Part shown: positions 1-8,684 of the stretch, in pieces | How positions within the stretch are numbered: the stretch's first letter is position 1 | Layout of the letters: each line of letters opens with the position of its first letter | DNA from: an uncultured Oscillospiraceae bacterium | GTDB lineage: Bacteria > Bacillota > Clostridia > Oscillospirales > Acutalibacteraceae | NCBI GenBank assembly: GCA_900543215.1 | Contig: UQQR01000009.1 | Location: forward strand, 1-60,180 | Direction: 5' to 3' | Length of the DNA: 60,180 nt | The notes under the pieces: model-generated | The model's database searches: none | What the model was told of the DNA's origin: nothing | The model's input: only the letters and a program-made list of their open reading frames with translations | Made by a program: the position numbers and the translations under genes

Positions 1-246
1 ATTTATTTCTGTTTTTACCGCATTTCTGCGTTTACACAAAATTTGGGATAGAGCCAGCGACAGCCACATTATCGCCCCTATAAAATACATAACGGCAAGC
101 GGCAGTGCATTTCCCGTTGCCTTAACCGTCGGCGGAACCTTACCCGTACCGACATAGTATCCCGGATTGAACATATTGTTTTGAAATTCTATAATTTCCT
201 TTAATGAATCGGTATCATCAACACAGTTTTTATTTTCTTCGTTCAT
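1..246 (-). CDS. Partial hypothetical membrane protein (3' end beyond window)
   Basis: 82 codons are visible and the frame runs off the left edge. The ATG is preceded by a strong AGAGGAGG site 6 nt upstream. The N-terminus is acidic and cytoplasm-like (begins MNEENKNCVDDTDSLKEI), followed by one hydrophobic stretch at about residues 49-68 and then a basic CKRRNAVK segment, consistent with a membrane span. I do not recognise the family and the missing C-terminus may hold the informative domain. Confidence 0.7.
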   Translation of the reverse strand, partial: MNEENKNCVDDTDSLKEIIEFQNNMFNPGYYVGTGKVPPTVKATGNALPLAVMYFIGAIMWLSLALSQILCKRRNAVKTEIN

Positions 247-270
247 AAAATACCTCCTCTTTACAATAGC

Positions 271-299
271 ATTATACAAGTATTTTTTTTATTTGTAAA
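271..299 (-). promoter_or_regulatory. Sigma-A type promoter for the partial membrane ORF
   Basis: On the minus strand a TTTACA -35 (294-299) and a TATAAT -10 (271-276) are separated by 17 bp, about 25 bp upstream of the start codon. Confidence 0.75.
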
Positions 300-365
300 T
301 ATTAATATGCTAAAAGGAAGCTTTTAAATCGATTAAATTATATTAAAGCGGTTCACTGCCAAAGC

Positions 366-1238
366 TTAATTTCTTGCTATTTCGCTGACGAACGCAGAGC
401 CGATAATCAGTATTGCACCGATTGCTCCGTATACTGTCAGACCCTCGTGCAGAATAACAGCGGAAAGAAGCAACGCAAAAACCGGATCAATATAGCTCAT
501 CACGGCGATAGACTGCGCTTTCAGATTTTTCATACTGCCAAAGTACAAAGCATACGCTATTCCCGTATGTATGATACCTACAAGAAGCACCATACAGACA
601 GCGGTTCCGTTAAGCGTTGTTTTTGTAATATCCTCCGTCAGCAATAAATACGGAATTAAAATAATTGCGGCGGCGGCAAGCTGGATGATGGACTTTTCAT
701 AAACATCCTTCACAACCACCTTTTTATTAAGAATTACAACGGCGGAATAGAGCGCCGCGGCGCCAAGTCCAAAGAGAATACCCTTGATGTCCCGTGTTTT
801 AATCCCGTTTCCGTTTAAAATCCCTGATACAAAAACCATACCGATAATTGCGGCAACAGCACAGAGAAGCTTTTTAAATGTAAGCTTTTCACGGAAAACA
901 AAAGGAGAAAGCAAAATCACGATGGTCGGCTGCATATAGTAACACATAGTCGCCACCGCAACCGAGGTGTAGTTGTAAGCCTCAAAGAGCAGCATCCAGT
1001 TAAAGCCCATAAGCGCGCCTGTTACCGCCAACAAAAATACAGTCCGAGACTTCAGCTTTTGCAGTTTGCCTCCCTTTACAAAAACCAAAATCAGCAAAAA
1101 AGCGCTTCCGAGAAGTCCTCTGAAAAGAGCAAGCATTGCGGAGGAAAGCGGTATGTATCTGCGGAATATCCCCAATGTGCCGAAAATCAGCATAGAGGAT
1201 GTAAGCGCCGTATAGGATTTAGCAGTATCTTTGTTCAT
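366..1238 (-). CDS. EamA/DMT-family transporter
   Basis: 290 aa with about ten hydrophobic segments arranged as two EamA repeats, the usual architecture and length of drug/metabolite transporters. These are inner-membrane carriers that often export amino acids or metabolites; the substrate cannot be told from sequence. GAGG lies 7-8 nt upstream of the ATG. It is a monocistronic-looking gene between an unrelated ORF and tRNA-Thr. A second paralogous family member lies at 17027-17896. Confidence 0.88.
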   Translation of the reverse strand: MNKDTAKSYTALTSSMLIFGTLGIFRRYIPLSSAMLALFRGLLGSAFLLILVFVKGGKLQKLKSRTVFLLAVTGALMGFNWMLLFEAYNYTSVAVATMCYYMQPTIVILLSPFVFREKLTFKKLLCAVAAIIGMVFVSGILNGNGIKTRDIKGILFGLGAAALYSAVVILNKKVVVKDVYEKSIIQLAAAAIILIPYLLLTEDITKTTLNGTAVCMVLLVGIIHTGIAYALYFGSMKNLKAQSIAVMSYIDPVFALLLSAVILHEGLTVYGAIGAILIIGSAFVSEIARN

Positions 1239-1317
1239 CTTTTTACCTCGGTTTTTGTTATATCGGCTTTAGGCAAGCTGAGAAAAATACTTCTTACATA
1301 TTCTTTGGGGCATTACT

Positions 1318-1359
1318 GTAAAAACAAACAAACCTACTCCGCTTAACACTCGGAATAGG
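1318..1359 (-). terminator. Terminator of tRNA-Thr
   Basis: Minus-strand inverted repeat CCTATTCCG / CGGAGTAGG (9 pairs, one G-U) followed by a T-rich run (TTTGTTTGTTTTT), just after the tRNA 3' end. Confidence 0.75.
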
Positions 1360-1370
1360 CTTATCAATTC

Positions 1371-1446
1371 TGGAGCTGCTAACCGGAATCGAACCGGTGA
1401 CCTCATCCTTACCAAGGATGTGCTCTACCATCTGAGCCATAGCAGC
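1371..1446 (-). tRNA. tRNA-Thr (GGT)
   Basis: 76 nt cloverleaf. Acceptor GCTGCTA pairs with TAGCAGC, the D arm is GCTC/GAGC, the anticodon stem CATCC/GGATG encloses loop TTGGTAA (anticodon GGT), the T arm is ACCGG-TTCGATT-CCGGT, and the 3' CCA is encoded (TCCA). It has its own promoter and terminator. Confidence 0.97.
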
Positions 1447-1471
1447 AAATATTTAATTGACCGACCTTGAT

Positions 1472-1500
1472 ATTATAAGCTATTATGTATTTATTGTCAA
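1472..1500 (-). promoter_or_regulatory. Promoter of tRNA-Thr
   Basis: Perfect consensus TTGACA (1495-1500) and TATAAT (1472-1477) with a 17-bp spacer, about 25 bp upstream of the mature 5' end. Confidence 0.9.
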
Positions 1501-1540
1501 GTATAAATTCCGAAAAACGACTGATTTTTTAAATCAGGGA

Positions 1541-1584
1541 AAAAATATCAGAGCAATGCCGAGCTTTACGCCGAGCATTGCTCT
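1541..1584 (-). terminator. Terminator of spoVAD
   Basis: Minus-strand stem AGAGCAATGC / GCATTGCTCT with an inner extension, followed by ATATTTTTTCC. It lies 18 nt after the spoVAD stop. Confidence 0.85.
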
Positions 1585-1601
1585 TTTGTAATACAATAAC
1601 T

Positions 1602-2609
1602 CTAATTTTTTTTGATGTTGAGAAGATGAGCTATTCCCGGTATGCTTTCTCCCTGAAACGAGGAAGTCGGCGACATAAGCGCGCCCGTTGACATAAACAA
1701 AATATTGTTAAAGTCGCCCGCTTCAAAACGGTGCATAATAAACGAGCATAAAACACTGGCGCTGCATCCGCAGCCCGAGCCGCCTGCGTGTACATCCTGC
1801 TTTTCACGGTCAAAAATTAAAAGTCCGCAATCGTTATGGCGGCACCTGATGTCTATACCCTCTCTGTCAAGCAGTTCATACAAAAGATTTGTTCCGACAT
1901 AGCCGAGATCGCCTGTATAAATTATATCGTAATCCTCTGCCGAAGTGCCTGTATCATTAAAGTAATGCATTAATGTGCTTGCCGCCGCAGGCGCCATTGC
2001 AGCACCCATATTATTCACATCTTTAATTCTATAATCCTCAATTTCACCGAATGTCACGGAGTTTATATAAATACCCTTTTCGGCATTTTGTAGTACCAGC
2101 GCACCCGAGCCTGTTACAGTCCACTGTGCGGTTGGAGTGCGCTGTGAGCCGTAATTGAGCGGAAAGCGGTATTGCCTTTCGGCAGAGCAAAAATGCGATG
2201 AGGTGACCGCTACCGCCCTTTTTGCTGCTCCCGAATCCACAAATATTGAAGCCAGTCCTGCCGAAAGTGCCATTGTGGAGCAGGCGCCGTAAAGACCGAT
2301 AAACGGTATACCGAACTCACGCAGTCCGAACGAGCTTCCTATACACTGATTTAAAAGGTCGCCGGCAAATATATTGTCAACATCGGAATAATTAAGCCCC
2401 GCTCTGTTAAGCGCCGTCTGTACGGCGGTTTTTTGAAGTTTGCTTTCCGCCTTTTCAAAGCTTTTTTCACCGAAAAAACTGTCTATTGTATATGAATCAA
2501 ATTCCTCGGAAAGCGGACCCTCGTGTTCCTTTTTGCCTACCACCGAACCGTATCCTATAATATGCGGTTTATTATCAAAAATTATAGTTCTTTTCCCTAC
2601 TCTTTTCAT
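1602..2609 (-). CDS. spoVAD: Stage V sporulation protein AD
   Basis: 335 aa, thiolase-like fold protein of the spore SpoVA channel that moves dipicolinic acid into the forespore and out at germination; SpoVAD is the DPA-binding cytoplasmic subunit. Recognisable segments are GACSTMALS, SSHFCSAERQYRFP and TAQWTVTGSGA, and the length matches the family (~338 aa). I place the start at ATG 2609 (MKRVGKRT...) because GGGAG is 8 nt upstream; an ATG at 2615 is only 2 nt from it. It stands alone: spoVAC and spoVAE, its usual partners, are not adjacent. Expression would normally be forespore sigma-G, but I could not assign a promoter. Confidence 0.95.
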   Translation of the reverse strand: MKRVGKRTIIFDNKPHIIGYGSVVGKKEHEGPLSEEFDSYTIDSFFGEKSFEKAESKLQKTAVQTALNRAGLNYSDVDNIFAGDLLNQCIGSSFGLREFGIPFIGLYGACSTMALSAGLASIFVDSGAAKRAVAVTSSHFCSAERQYRFPLNYGSQRTPTAQWTVTGSGALVLQNAEKGIYINSVTFGEIEDYRIKDVNNMGAAMAPAAASTLMHYFNDTGTSAEDYDIIYTGDLGYVGTNLLYELLDREGIDIRCRHNDCGLLIFDREKQDVHAGGSGCGCSASVLCSFIMHRFEAGDFNNILFMSTGALMSPTSSFQGESIPGIAHLLNIKKN

Positions 2610-2626
2610 TTTCATATCTCCCGTGT

Positions 2627-2677
2627 AAAAAAATTAAGCCCTCTTTTCAGCTATTATTTGCCGAAAAGGAGGGCTTA
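2627..2677 (-). terminator. Terminator of the liv operon
   Basis: Minus-strand stem AAGCCCTCCTTTTC / GAAAAGAGGGCTT followed by AATTTTTTT, directly after the livF stop. It separates the liv operon from spoVAD. Confidence 0.9.
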
Positions 2678-2682
2678 TACAA

Positions 2683-3396
2683 TTATTTACTTTTTCCGAG
2701 ATATGCTTCCTTAACGGATTCGTTCGAGAGAAGCTCCTCGCCCGTTCCCGTAAGGGTAATTCTTCCTGTTTCTATTACATAACCCAAATCGGCTATTTTA
2801 AGCGCCATATTTGCATTTTGCTCGTTGAGAAGAACCGTTATGCCGCTTTCATTTATGGTCTTAATTATTTCAAATATATCCTTAACAACAAGCGGAGCCA
2901 AACCAAGAGAGGGTTCGTCCATCATTATAAGACGTGGTCTGCTCATAAGCGCGCGACCGACCGCCAGCATTTGCTGTTCGCCGCCGGAAAGAGTGCCCGC
3001 AAGCTGCCAGTTTCTTTCCTTAAGACGGGGGAAAAGCGAATAGATATACTCAATATCGTCATCAAGCTTATCCTTACGAAGATACGCGCCGATTTTAAGG
3101 TTTTCAAGAACCGTAAGATTCGGAAAAACTCTTCTCCCCTCCGGAACAAGGGTGATTCCCTTGCTTACTATTGCATCGGGTGTTTTGCCGAAAATGCTTT
3201 CGCCGTCAAAAACAATATCGCCGTGCTGAGGCTTTACAATTCCCGAAACGGAACGCAAAATTGTTGATTTTCCTGCGCCGTTCGCACCGATAAGAGTAAT
3301 TATTTTACACTCGGGCACCTGCATTGATATGCCGTCAACAGCTTTAATACCCCCGAAATTTACCGAAAGGTCCTTAATTTCAAGTATATTACTCAT
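2683..3396 (-). CDS. livF: Branched-chain amino acid ABC transporter ATPase LivF
   Basis: 237 aa cytoplasmic nucleotide-binding subunit. Walker A GANGAGKS, signature LSGGEQQML, Walker B LIMMDEPS and the LivF-typical tail (LNEQNANMALKIAD, ETGRITLTGTG) are visible. It overlaps the end of livG by 8 nt, indicating translational coupling, and is the last gene of the operon before a strong terminator. With LivG it forms the ATPase dimer driving LivH/LivM. The imported ligand (leucine, isoleucine, valine or a related compound) is inferred from the family. Confidence 0.95.
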   Translation of the reverse strand: MSNILEIKDLSVNFGGIKAVDGISMQVPECKIITLIGANGAGKSTILRSVSGIVKPQHGDIVFDGESIFGKTPDAIVSKGITLVPEGRRVFPNLTVLENLKIGAYLRKDKLDDDIEYIYSLFPRLKERNWQLAGTLSGGEQQMLAVGRALMSRPRLIMMDEPSLGLAPLVVKDIFEIIKTINESGITVLLNEQNANMALKIADLGYVIETGRITLTGTGEELLSNESVKEAYLGKSK

Positions 3397-4231
3397 CTTC
3401 CTCGGTCACCCCCAGATATGCGTCTATAACCTTTAGGTTAGATTGAATTTCCGCGGGAGTACCCTCGGCGATTTTCTTACCGAAATCTATAACATATATT
3501 CGGTCCGAAATATCCATAACCAAATTCATATGATGCTCTATAAGCAAAATTGTTATATCAAAATTTTCTCTTATAGTGCGTATAAATTCCGTAAGCTCCT
3601 CAGTTTCCTGCGGATTCATACCTGCCGCAGGCTCGTCGAGCAGTAAAAGCTCCGGTTTTGTGGCAAGCGCACGGGCAATTTCAAGCTTGCGCTGTTTTCC
3701 GTAAGGAAGACTTGTGGCAAGCTCATCCTTAACATCCTCAAGCCCGACAAGCTTAAGCAGTTCGAGCGTTTCCGCACGCATACTTGCCTCTTCCTTGTAG
3801 TTGAGATGGAAAGTGGCGGTAAATAAATTGGATTTTCTTCTTAAATGCTTTGCCGTAAGAACATTCTCAAAAACCGTCATAGATTTAAAAAGCCTGATGT
3901 TCTGAAAGGTTCTTGCCATTCCGAGCTTAGTAAGCTTATCGGGAGTTTTGCTCATAACGGTGTGGTATTTGCCGTTATTCTCTCCTGCATACAGCTTTTT
4001 CATCTTACCTCTCGGTTTGTTGGAAATAACAAGCTTATCCTTATAGTAAATTGCGCCGTTTGTCGGCTCATATACACCGGTAATGGCATTAAACGCCGTT
4101 GTTTTTCCTGCACCGTTAGGTCCGATAAGAGCCACTATTTCGCCCTTGTTTACCTCCATAGAAAGGTTATTTACGGCGATAACGCCGCCGAACTGCATTG
4201 TAATATCGCACAAGCGAAGTACACTTTCCAT
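3389..4231 (-). CDS. livG: Branched-chain amino acid ABC transporter ATPase LivG
   Basis: 280 aa. Walker A GPNGAGKT, LivG-style signature LPYGKQRKLEIARAL, Walker B LLLLDEPAAGMNPQE and the switch region LIEHHMNLVMDISDR are visible. Its length is slightly above the typical ~255 aa because of an insert after the Walker A region (around YKDKLVISNKPRGKMKKL). Start and stop overlap livM (TAATG) and livF (8 nt), so it is translated as part of livJHMGF. Confidence 0.95.
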   Translation of the reverse strand: MESVLRLCDITMQFGGVIAVNNLSMEVNKGEIVALIGPNGAGKTTAFNAITGVYEPTNGAIYYKDKLVISNKPRGKMKKLYAGENNGKYHTVMSKTPDKLTKLGMARTFQNIRLFKSMTVFENVLTAKHLRRKSNLFTATFHLNYKEEASMRAETLELLKLVGLEDVKDELATSLPYGKQRKLEIARALATKPELLLLDEPAAGMNPQETEELTEFIRTIRENFDITILLIEHHMNLVMDISDRIYVIDFGKKIAEGTPAEIQSNLKVIDAYLGVTEEDE

Positions 4232-5376
4232 TATTCCTGTACCTCCGCTTTAGATTTTTTTAATTTGCCGGCTATTTTCCCCGGAAGATTTTTAATTGCC
4301 CTATACATACCGACGGAGCTGAATTCTCTGTCGCCCATAATACCGTTGCGGAAGAAAAGCACAAAAATCATAATAATTACGGAGAACACAACAAGACGGA
4401 AGCCGTTTCTGAATATAGGCGAACTGATTCCCATAAAGGTTCCGCTGTCAAGTCCTCTTAGCCACCATTCCTGCGAGGCGATATAGAGGAAACTTGCAAG
4501 TATCGAGCCTGTAATCGAGCCGATACCGCCTATAACAACTATAAGGAGTATTTCATATGTAAGTGCCGATGTGAACGGCGCCGCATTCGTCGAGCCAACG
4601 AAAACAGCGTAAAGAGCGCCGCCGATGCCCGCAAAAAATGAGCTTGTGACAAAGCTTATCATTTTGTGCTTCGCAAGATTTATACCCATAGCCTCTGCCG
4701 CTACTTCATCATCTCTTATAGCCTTAAACGCACGGCCGTATGTAGAATGAATTAAAAGCGCTATAATGCCTATGCAGACAAACGCCGCTATAAAGAACGG
4801 TATTACAAAGGACATTTTCGCAAAAGGTGTATCGGCAAGCCGTGCCTTAAAGGTATTAAGCTGACTTATCGGGAATGAGCCGTTTGTAACCCTGCCGAAT
4901 TTATCCCACTGTATTATAGTGCGGAGTATTTCCGCAAAGCCCAGTGTGGCAATGGCAAGATAGTCGCTTTTAAGCTTTAACACAGGAAGCCCTATAAGGA
5001 AGGAAAAGAGCGCCGCCGCAAGACCTGCCAAAATTATTGCGACAATTATGGGAAGCTGAAAATTTATAACAGGCTTTCCCGAAAAGCTGTATACCATTTC
5101 ACGGCTTGCGTTATCAACCGAGAAAACCGAATACATATAGGCGCCTATCAGCATAAAGCCTGCCTGACCCAAAGAAAAGAGTCCGGTAAATCCGTTTAGC
5201 AGGTTCATAGATACAACGACTATGGCGTATACGCAGCCCTTTTGAAGTACCTTTACTATCATATCAACCGAAAGCGAGGTTGCGTCTATGTAAATAAGCA
5301 CGGCTATAAGCGCCGCAAAAAGTATAAGATTGCAGACGGTATTTTTCTTTTTGTCCGCAGGACTTAATATCTTCAT
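4231..5376 (-). CDS. livM: Branched-chain amino acid ABC transporter permease LivM
   Basis: 381 aa polytopic permease with about nine to ten membrane segments. The LivM hallmarks NGFTGLFSLGQAGFMLIGAY, LKSDYLAIATLGFAEI and YGRAFKAIRDDEVAAEAMG are present. I choose ATG 5376 (7 nt after GGGG of AAGGAGGGG); an in-frame GTG at 5382 is the alternative. The gene follows livH by 14 nt and overlaps livG by one base. Confidence 0.94.
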   Translation of the reverse strand: MKILSPADKKKNTVCNLILFAALIAVLIYIDATSLSVDMIVKVLQKGCVYAIVVVSMNLLNGFTGLFSLGQAGFMLIGAYMYSVFSVDNASREMVYSFSGKPVINFQLPIIVAIILAGLAAALFSFLIGLPVLKLKSDYLAIATLGFAEILRTIIQWDKFGRVTNGSFPISQLNTFKARLADTPFAKMSFVIPFFIAAFVCIGIIALLIHSTYGRAFKAIRDDEVAAEAMGINLAKHKMISFVTSSFFAGIGGALYAVFVGSTNAAPFTSALTYEILLIVVIGGIGSITGSILASFLYIASQEWWLRGLDSGTFMGISSPIFRNGFRLVVFSVIIMIFVLFFRNGIMGDREFSSVGMYRAIKNLPGKIAGKLKKSKAEVQE

Positions 5377-5390
5377 AAACACTCCCCTCC

Positions 5391-6269
5391 TTAAACCTTA
5401 TCGGTGACCTTTTCACCGAAAAGACCCGACGGTTTAACACAAAGTATAACAATAAGCAATGCAAATGTAAACGCATCCGAAAACGGCGTAAGGCTCACGC
5501 CGCCTACGCTTACCGAACGGATAAGGTTTTCGCAGATGCCTATTATAAACGCTCCTACAACAGCGCCCGGTATCGAACCTATTCCGCCGAAAACCGCCGC
5601 AACAAAGGATTTAAGTCCCGGCATTGAGCCTGATGTGGGAACTACCGACGGATAGTTTGAAAAATAAAGTATCGAACCGACCGCCGCCAAAAACGAACCT
5701 ATTACGAAGGTCATACTTATAACCCTGTTGATTTTCACGCCCATAAGCTGACTGGTTTCAAAATCCTTTGAAACGGCACGCATTGCGATACCGATTTTTG
5801 TGAATTTGATTATCGCAACAAGCCCCAGAACCAATGCGAGCGTAAGCACGGGGGTAATTACCGTAACCCATTTTGTGGTAGCACCGAATATCTTTACCGT
5901 ATTTGATAAAAACGGTATGGTAGGATAAACCTTTGCAAGACCGCCCGTAGCGTAAAGCGCTATATTCTGAAGCGTGTATGAAACGCCGATGGCGGATATC
6001 ATAACCGACATACGGGGTGCGGATCTAAGCGGCTTATACGCCACCTTTTCGACCGTTACGCCGATTATTACCGTAACCGCAAGCACAAACGGTATCGAAA
6101 GATAAAGCGGCATAGCCGTAGTTGCGTAAACCATTATCAGTCCCGCAACCATAAATATATCGCCGTGGGCGAAGTTTATGAGACGGAGTATGCCGTAAAC
6201 CATTGTGTATCCTATGGCTATAAGCGCATACTGACCGCCGACGGATATTCCCGCCAATAAATAATCCAT
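5391..6269 (-). CDS. livH: Branched-chain amino acid ABC transporter permease LivH
   Basis: 292 aa with about eight membrane helices and family signatures (GGQYALIAIGYTMVYGILRL, INFAHGDIFMVAG, AVFGGIGSIPGAVVGAF). GGAGGA precedes the ATG. It is the first gene after the livJ attenuator hairpin and partners LivM in the membrane channel. Confidence 0.95.
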   Translation of the reverse strand: MDYLLAGISVGGQYALIAIGYTMVYGILRLINFAHGDIFMVAGLIMVYATTAMPLYLSIPFVLAVTVIIGVTVEKVAYKPLRSAPRMSVMISAIGVSYTLQNIALYATGGLAKVYPTIPFLSNTVKIFGATTKWVTVITPVLTLALVLGLVAIIKFTKIGIAMRAVSKDFETSQLMGVKINRVISMTFVIGSFLAAVGSILYFSNYPSVVPTSGSMPGLKSFVAAVFGGIGSIPGAVVGAFIIGICENLIRSVSVGGVSLTPFSDAFTFALLIVILCVKPSGLFGEKVTDKV

Positions 6270-6309
6270 TAAAATTCCTCCGAAAGACAGGTGTAATACA
6301 TCGTGATTT

Positions 6310-6343
6310 AAAAAATCAGGACCGGATGCTGTTCATCCGGTCC
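6310..6343 (-). terminator. Attenuator/terminator between livJ and livH
   Basis: Minus-strand stem GGACCGGATG / CATCCGGTCC with a 5-nt loop, then TGATTTTTTAAAT. It lies inside the operon, so it probably gives partial termination and a higher dose of the binding protein than of the membrane complex, a common layout in ABC importers. No separate promoter for livH is obvious. Confidence 0.85.
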
Positions 6344-6360
6344 GAAGCGAAAATCAACGA

Positions 6361-7530
6361 TTAATTAACGCCTTGTTCCTTAACAAATTTCCACTTGCCG
6401 GTCTCGTTATCGGCGGCCTTGATGTAGGCTACGGTACGCTCTGCGTCGCCGTTCTCGGAATCAAACTTGATTTCGCCGGTAACACCCTTGTAATCAACAT
6501 TCCAAAGTGCGTCCATTATCTTCTGTGAATCGCCGCTCTTTGCAGCCTTTATAGCTTCAAGCGCAGTGAAGTAAGAATCGTAACCCATTGCGGAAACGGC
6601 AGATACTATATCGTTGCCGCCGTTGTTGGTAAGTCTTGAGGAATCAGCGTTTAACCACTTTTTAAAGCCGTCGTCGAATTCCTTGTTGCCGCCTTCCTGA
6701 TAGAAGGTGGTGATGTTAACCTCAACATCCTTGCCCTTTGCGGCCGCAAGAATAACATTGCTGTCCCAGGTATCGCCGGCATAAAGCGGAATTTTAATTC
6801 CCTGTGTTGCGGCGGCTTCGATTATAAGCTGTGCATAAGAAATTGAGGTAGGAGCGAATATTGCCTGAGCTCCGCTGTTTTTGGCATTTGTAATATAAGA
6901 AGTAAAGTCGGCTTGATTGGTCGGGAAGTTTTCCGCTACAACCTTACCGCCTAACTTTTCAAAAGCGGTCTTAAAGCTGCTTGCAAGACCCAAGTCATAA
7001 GCGTTGCCGAGTTCTGCTAAAGTATAAGCGGTTTTAACGCCGTTGTCCCAAGCGTATTTCGCAAGTACAGCGCCCTGGAAAGGATCGAGGAAGCAAATAC
7101 GGAAATAATGCTTGTTGCCCTTTGTTACCTGTGCGTTTGTGCAGGTAATACCGATTGCGGGGATATTAGCCTCCTTGAATGTAGGCGAAGCCGCTATCGA
7201 GACGCTTGAACCGTAAGAGCCGAGAACTACCGAAACCTTTTTATTAACAAGCTCGGCGGCGGCGGTTACTGCCTTATCGTCCGCAGACTGGTTATCAACC
7301 TCAACCAATTCTATTTTGTAGGTCTTTCCGTCGATTTCAACGGTAGGCTGTACATCGTGAGCGTACTTAACGCCCAAGGTCTCCTGCTTACCGCCTGCGC
7401 CGTTAGCGCCGGAAGCCGGTTCGAAAATACCGATCTTAATTGTGTCAGAACTGCTCTGGCTGCCGCCGCATCCGGCAAAGCTCGCACAAACGGCAGCTAC
7501 ACAAAGGATTGCCGCAAAAATTTTTTTCAT
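6361..7530 (-). CDS. livJ: Branched-chain amino acid ABC transporter substrate-binding lipoprotein
   Basis: 389 aa lipoprotein. The signal peptide is MKKIFAAILCVAAVCASFAG with the lipobox Cys at residue 21, followed by a GGSQSSS linker and a periplasmic-binding-protein type I fold (IKIGIFEPASGANGAGG, VLGSYGSSVSIAASP, AQAIFAPTSI). I place the start at ATG 7530 behind GGAGG, 14 codons inside the longest frame, because the signal peptide begins there. First gene of livJHMGF; it captures the ligand outside the membrane. Confidence 0.94.
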   Translation of the reverse strand: MKKIFAAILCVAAVCASFAGCGGSQSSSDTIKIGIFEPASGANGAGGKQETLGVKYAHDVQPTVEIDGKTYKIELVEVDNQSADDKAVTAAAELVNKKVSVVLGSYGSSVSIAASPTFKEANIPAIGITCTNAQVTKGNKHYFRICFLDPFQGAVLAKYAWDNGVKTAYTLAELGNAYDLGLASSFKTAFEKLGGKVVAENFPTNQADFTSYITNAKNSGAQAIFAPTSISYAQLIIEAAATQGIKIPLYAGDTWDSNVILAAAKGKDVEVNITTFYQEGGNKEFDDGFKKWLNADSSRLTNNGGNDIVSAVSAMGYDSYFTALEAIKAAKSGDSQKIMDALWNVDYKGVTGEIKFDSENGDAERTVAYIKAADNETGKWKFVKEQGVN

Positions 7531-7561
7531 ACTGTTTTCCTCCCTAAAAAGTATCAAAGAA

Positions 7562-7585
7562 TGAATAAGCATATTTTCTTATTCA
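7562..7585. promoter_or_regulatory. Perfect inverted repeat at the liv transcription start
   Basis: TGAATAAG and CTTATTCA are 8-bp perfect arms with an 8-nt centre, starting within about 10 bp downstream of the -10 box. It may be an operator for a liv repressor or a 5' mRNA stem; the sequence alone cannot decide. Confidence 0.5.
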
Positions 7586-7595
7586 ATTTTAATAA

Positions 7596-7624
7596 ATTAT
7601 ACTGTTTTTTTGTTTATATGTCAA
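7596..7624 (-). promoter_or_regulatory. Promoter of the liv operon
   Basis: Perfect consensus TTGACA (7619-7624) and TATAAT (7596-7601) with a 17-bp spacer, 66 bp upstream of the livJ ATG. Confidence 0.92.
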
Positions 7625-7725
7625 CAAAGCATAAAAATTTCTAACATTTTTTGGGTTTGAGTTGCCTTAGGGCCTGTCAATTTGTACACCGTACACAATA
7701 AAGTGTGCGCCGTAGAAAAACACTT

Positions 7726-8655
7726 CTATATAAAACATTCTTCTGTGACGGACTGTACGCCGTTCTCAAGCCCTTTTACAAGCTCATAAGAGCCCAGCCC
7801 CTCGGAGAATGCGGTGGCGCTTCCCGCGCAAACCGCACTTTTTAACGCATATCCGTAGCCCTTATTTTCCGCCGCCGCGGCTATAAATCCCGCAACTGCC
7901 GAATCCCCTGCGCCGACAGTGTTTACAGCCTTTCCCGAAGGCGCCGAACAGAAATGCTTTTCCCCGTATTCGTCAATTAAAAACGCTCCCTTGCCGCCTA
8001 ACGACACCATTACATTTATAGCTCCGCTTTTTCTCAGCTCCTCCGCAAAGCCGACCGCCTGTTTTATATTAAGCGAGCTTACCGAAAAAATTTCGCACAG
8101 CTCCTCAAAATTCGGCTTTATTAAAAACGGCTTGTATTTAAGGGTATTTGTAAGAACCTCACCCCTTGCGTCAACCACGGCTCTTACATTGTTTTTCGCC
8201 GTTATCCGCAAAAGTTTTTCATATGTATCGGACGGCAGACCCTTATGTATGCTTCCCGCAAGCACAAGAATATCATCGCTTTTAAGCCCGGCAAGCTTAT
8301 TATAAAGCTCTTTTAACGCTTCTTCGGGAATTGCGGGACCGTTTGAATTAATATCGGTCTCCGTATCGGTTCTGAGCTTTACATTTATTCTGCTCATTCC
8401 TGTCTTTAGGCGTATAAAATCGGCGGCTATGCCCTTTTCCTTTACTCTTTTTTCGATTTCATCCCCCGTAAAACCGGCGATAAAGCCGAGTGCGGCAGAC
8501 GGAACGCCGAGATTTTTAAGCATTACCGAAACATTAATGCCCTTGCCGCCGCAAAAGACGGTCTCCTTTGTGCTGTTATTTATACTTCCTGTTTTAAGAG
8601 TATCGGGATAAAGAACATAGTCAAGCGCCGGATTAAGGGTCACGGTATAAATCAT
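7726..8655 (-). CDS. fruK: PfkB-family hexose kinase, probably 1-phosphofructokinase
   Basis: 309 aa cytosolic ribokinase-fold enzyme. The N-terminal TVTLNPALDYV, GGKGINVSVMLKNLG and the catalytic GAGDSAVAGF signature are those of the FruK/LacC subgroup, which phosphorylates fructose-1-phosphate (FruK) or tagatose-6-phosphate (LacC). No fructose PTS or lac genes adjoin it, so the substrate stays open. Start at ATG 8655 behind GGAGGATA; the longer frame would run into the tRNA terminator. Only ~30 bp separate the start from that terminator, leaving no room for a normal promoter. Confidence 0.85.
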   Translation of the reverse strand: MIYTVTLNPALDYVLYPDTLKTGSINNSTKETVFCGGKGINVSVMLKNLGVPSAALGFIAGFTGDEIEKRVKEKGIAADFIRLKTGMSRINVKLRTDTETDINSNGPAIPEEALKELYNKLAGLKSDDILVLAGSIHKGLPSDTYEKLLRITAKNNVRAVVDARGEVLTNTLKYKPFLIKPNFEELCEIFSVSSLNIKQAVGFAEELRKSGAINVMVSLGGKGAFLIDEYGEKHFCSAPSGKAVNTVGAGDSAVAGFIAAAAENKGYGYALKSAVCAGSATAFSEGLGSYELVKGLENGVQSVTEECFI

Positions 8656-8684
8656 AATTGTATCCTCCGCTGAATTAAAAATAA

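Noticed and set aside
7640..7725. Palindrome around TTGTACACCGTACACAA after the PfkB-kinase gene as a terminator or operator
   Set aside because: Arms match at only 6 of 8 positions and there is no T-tract.
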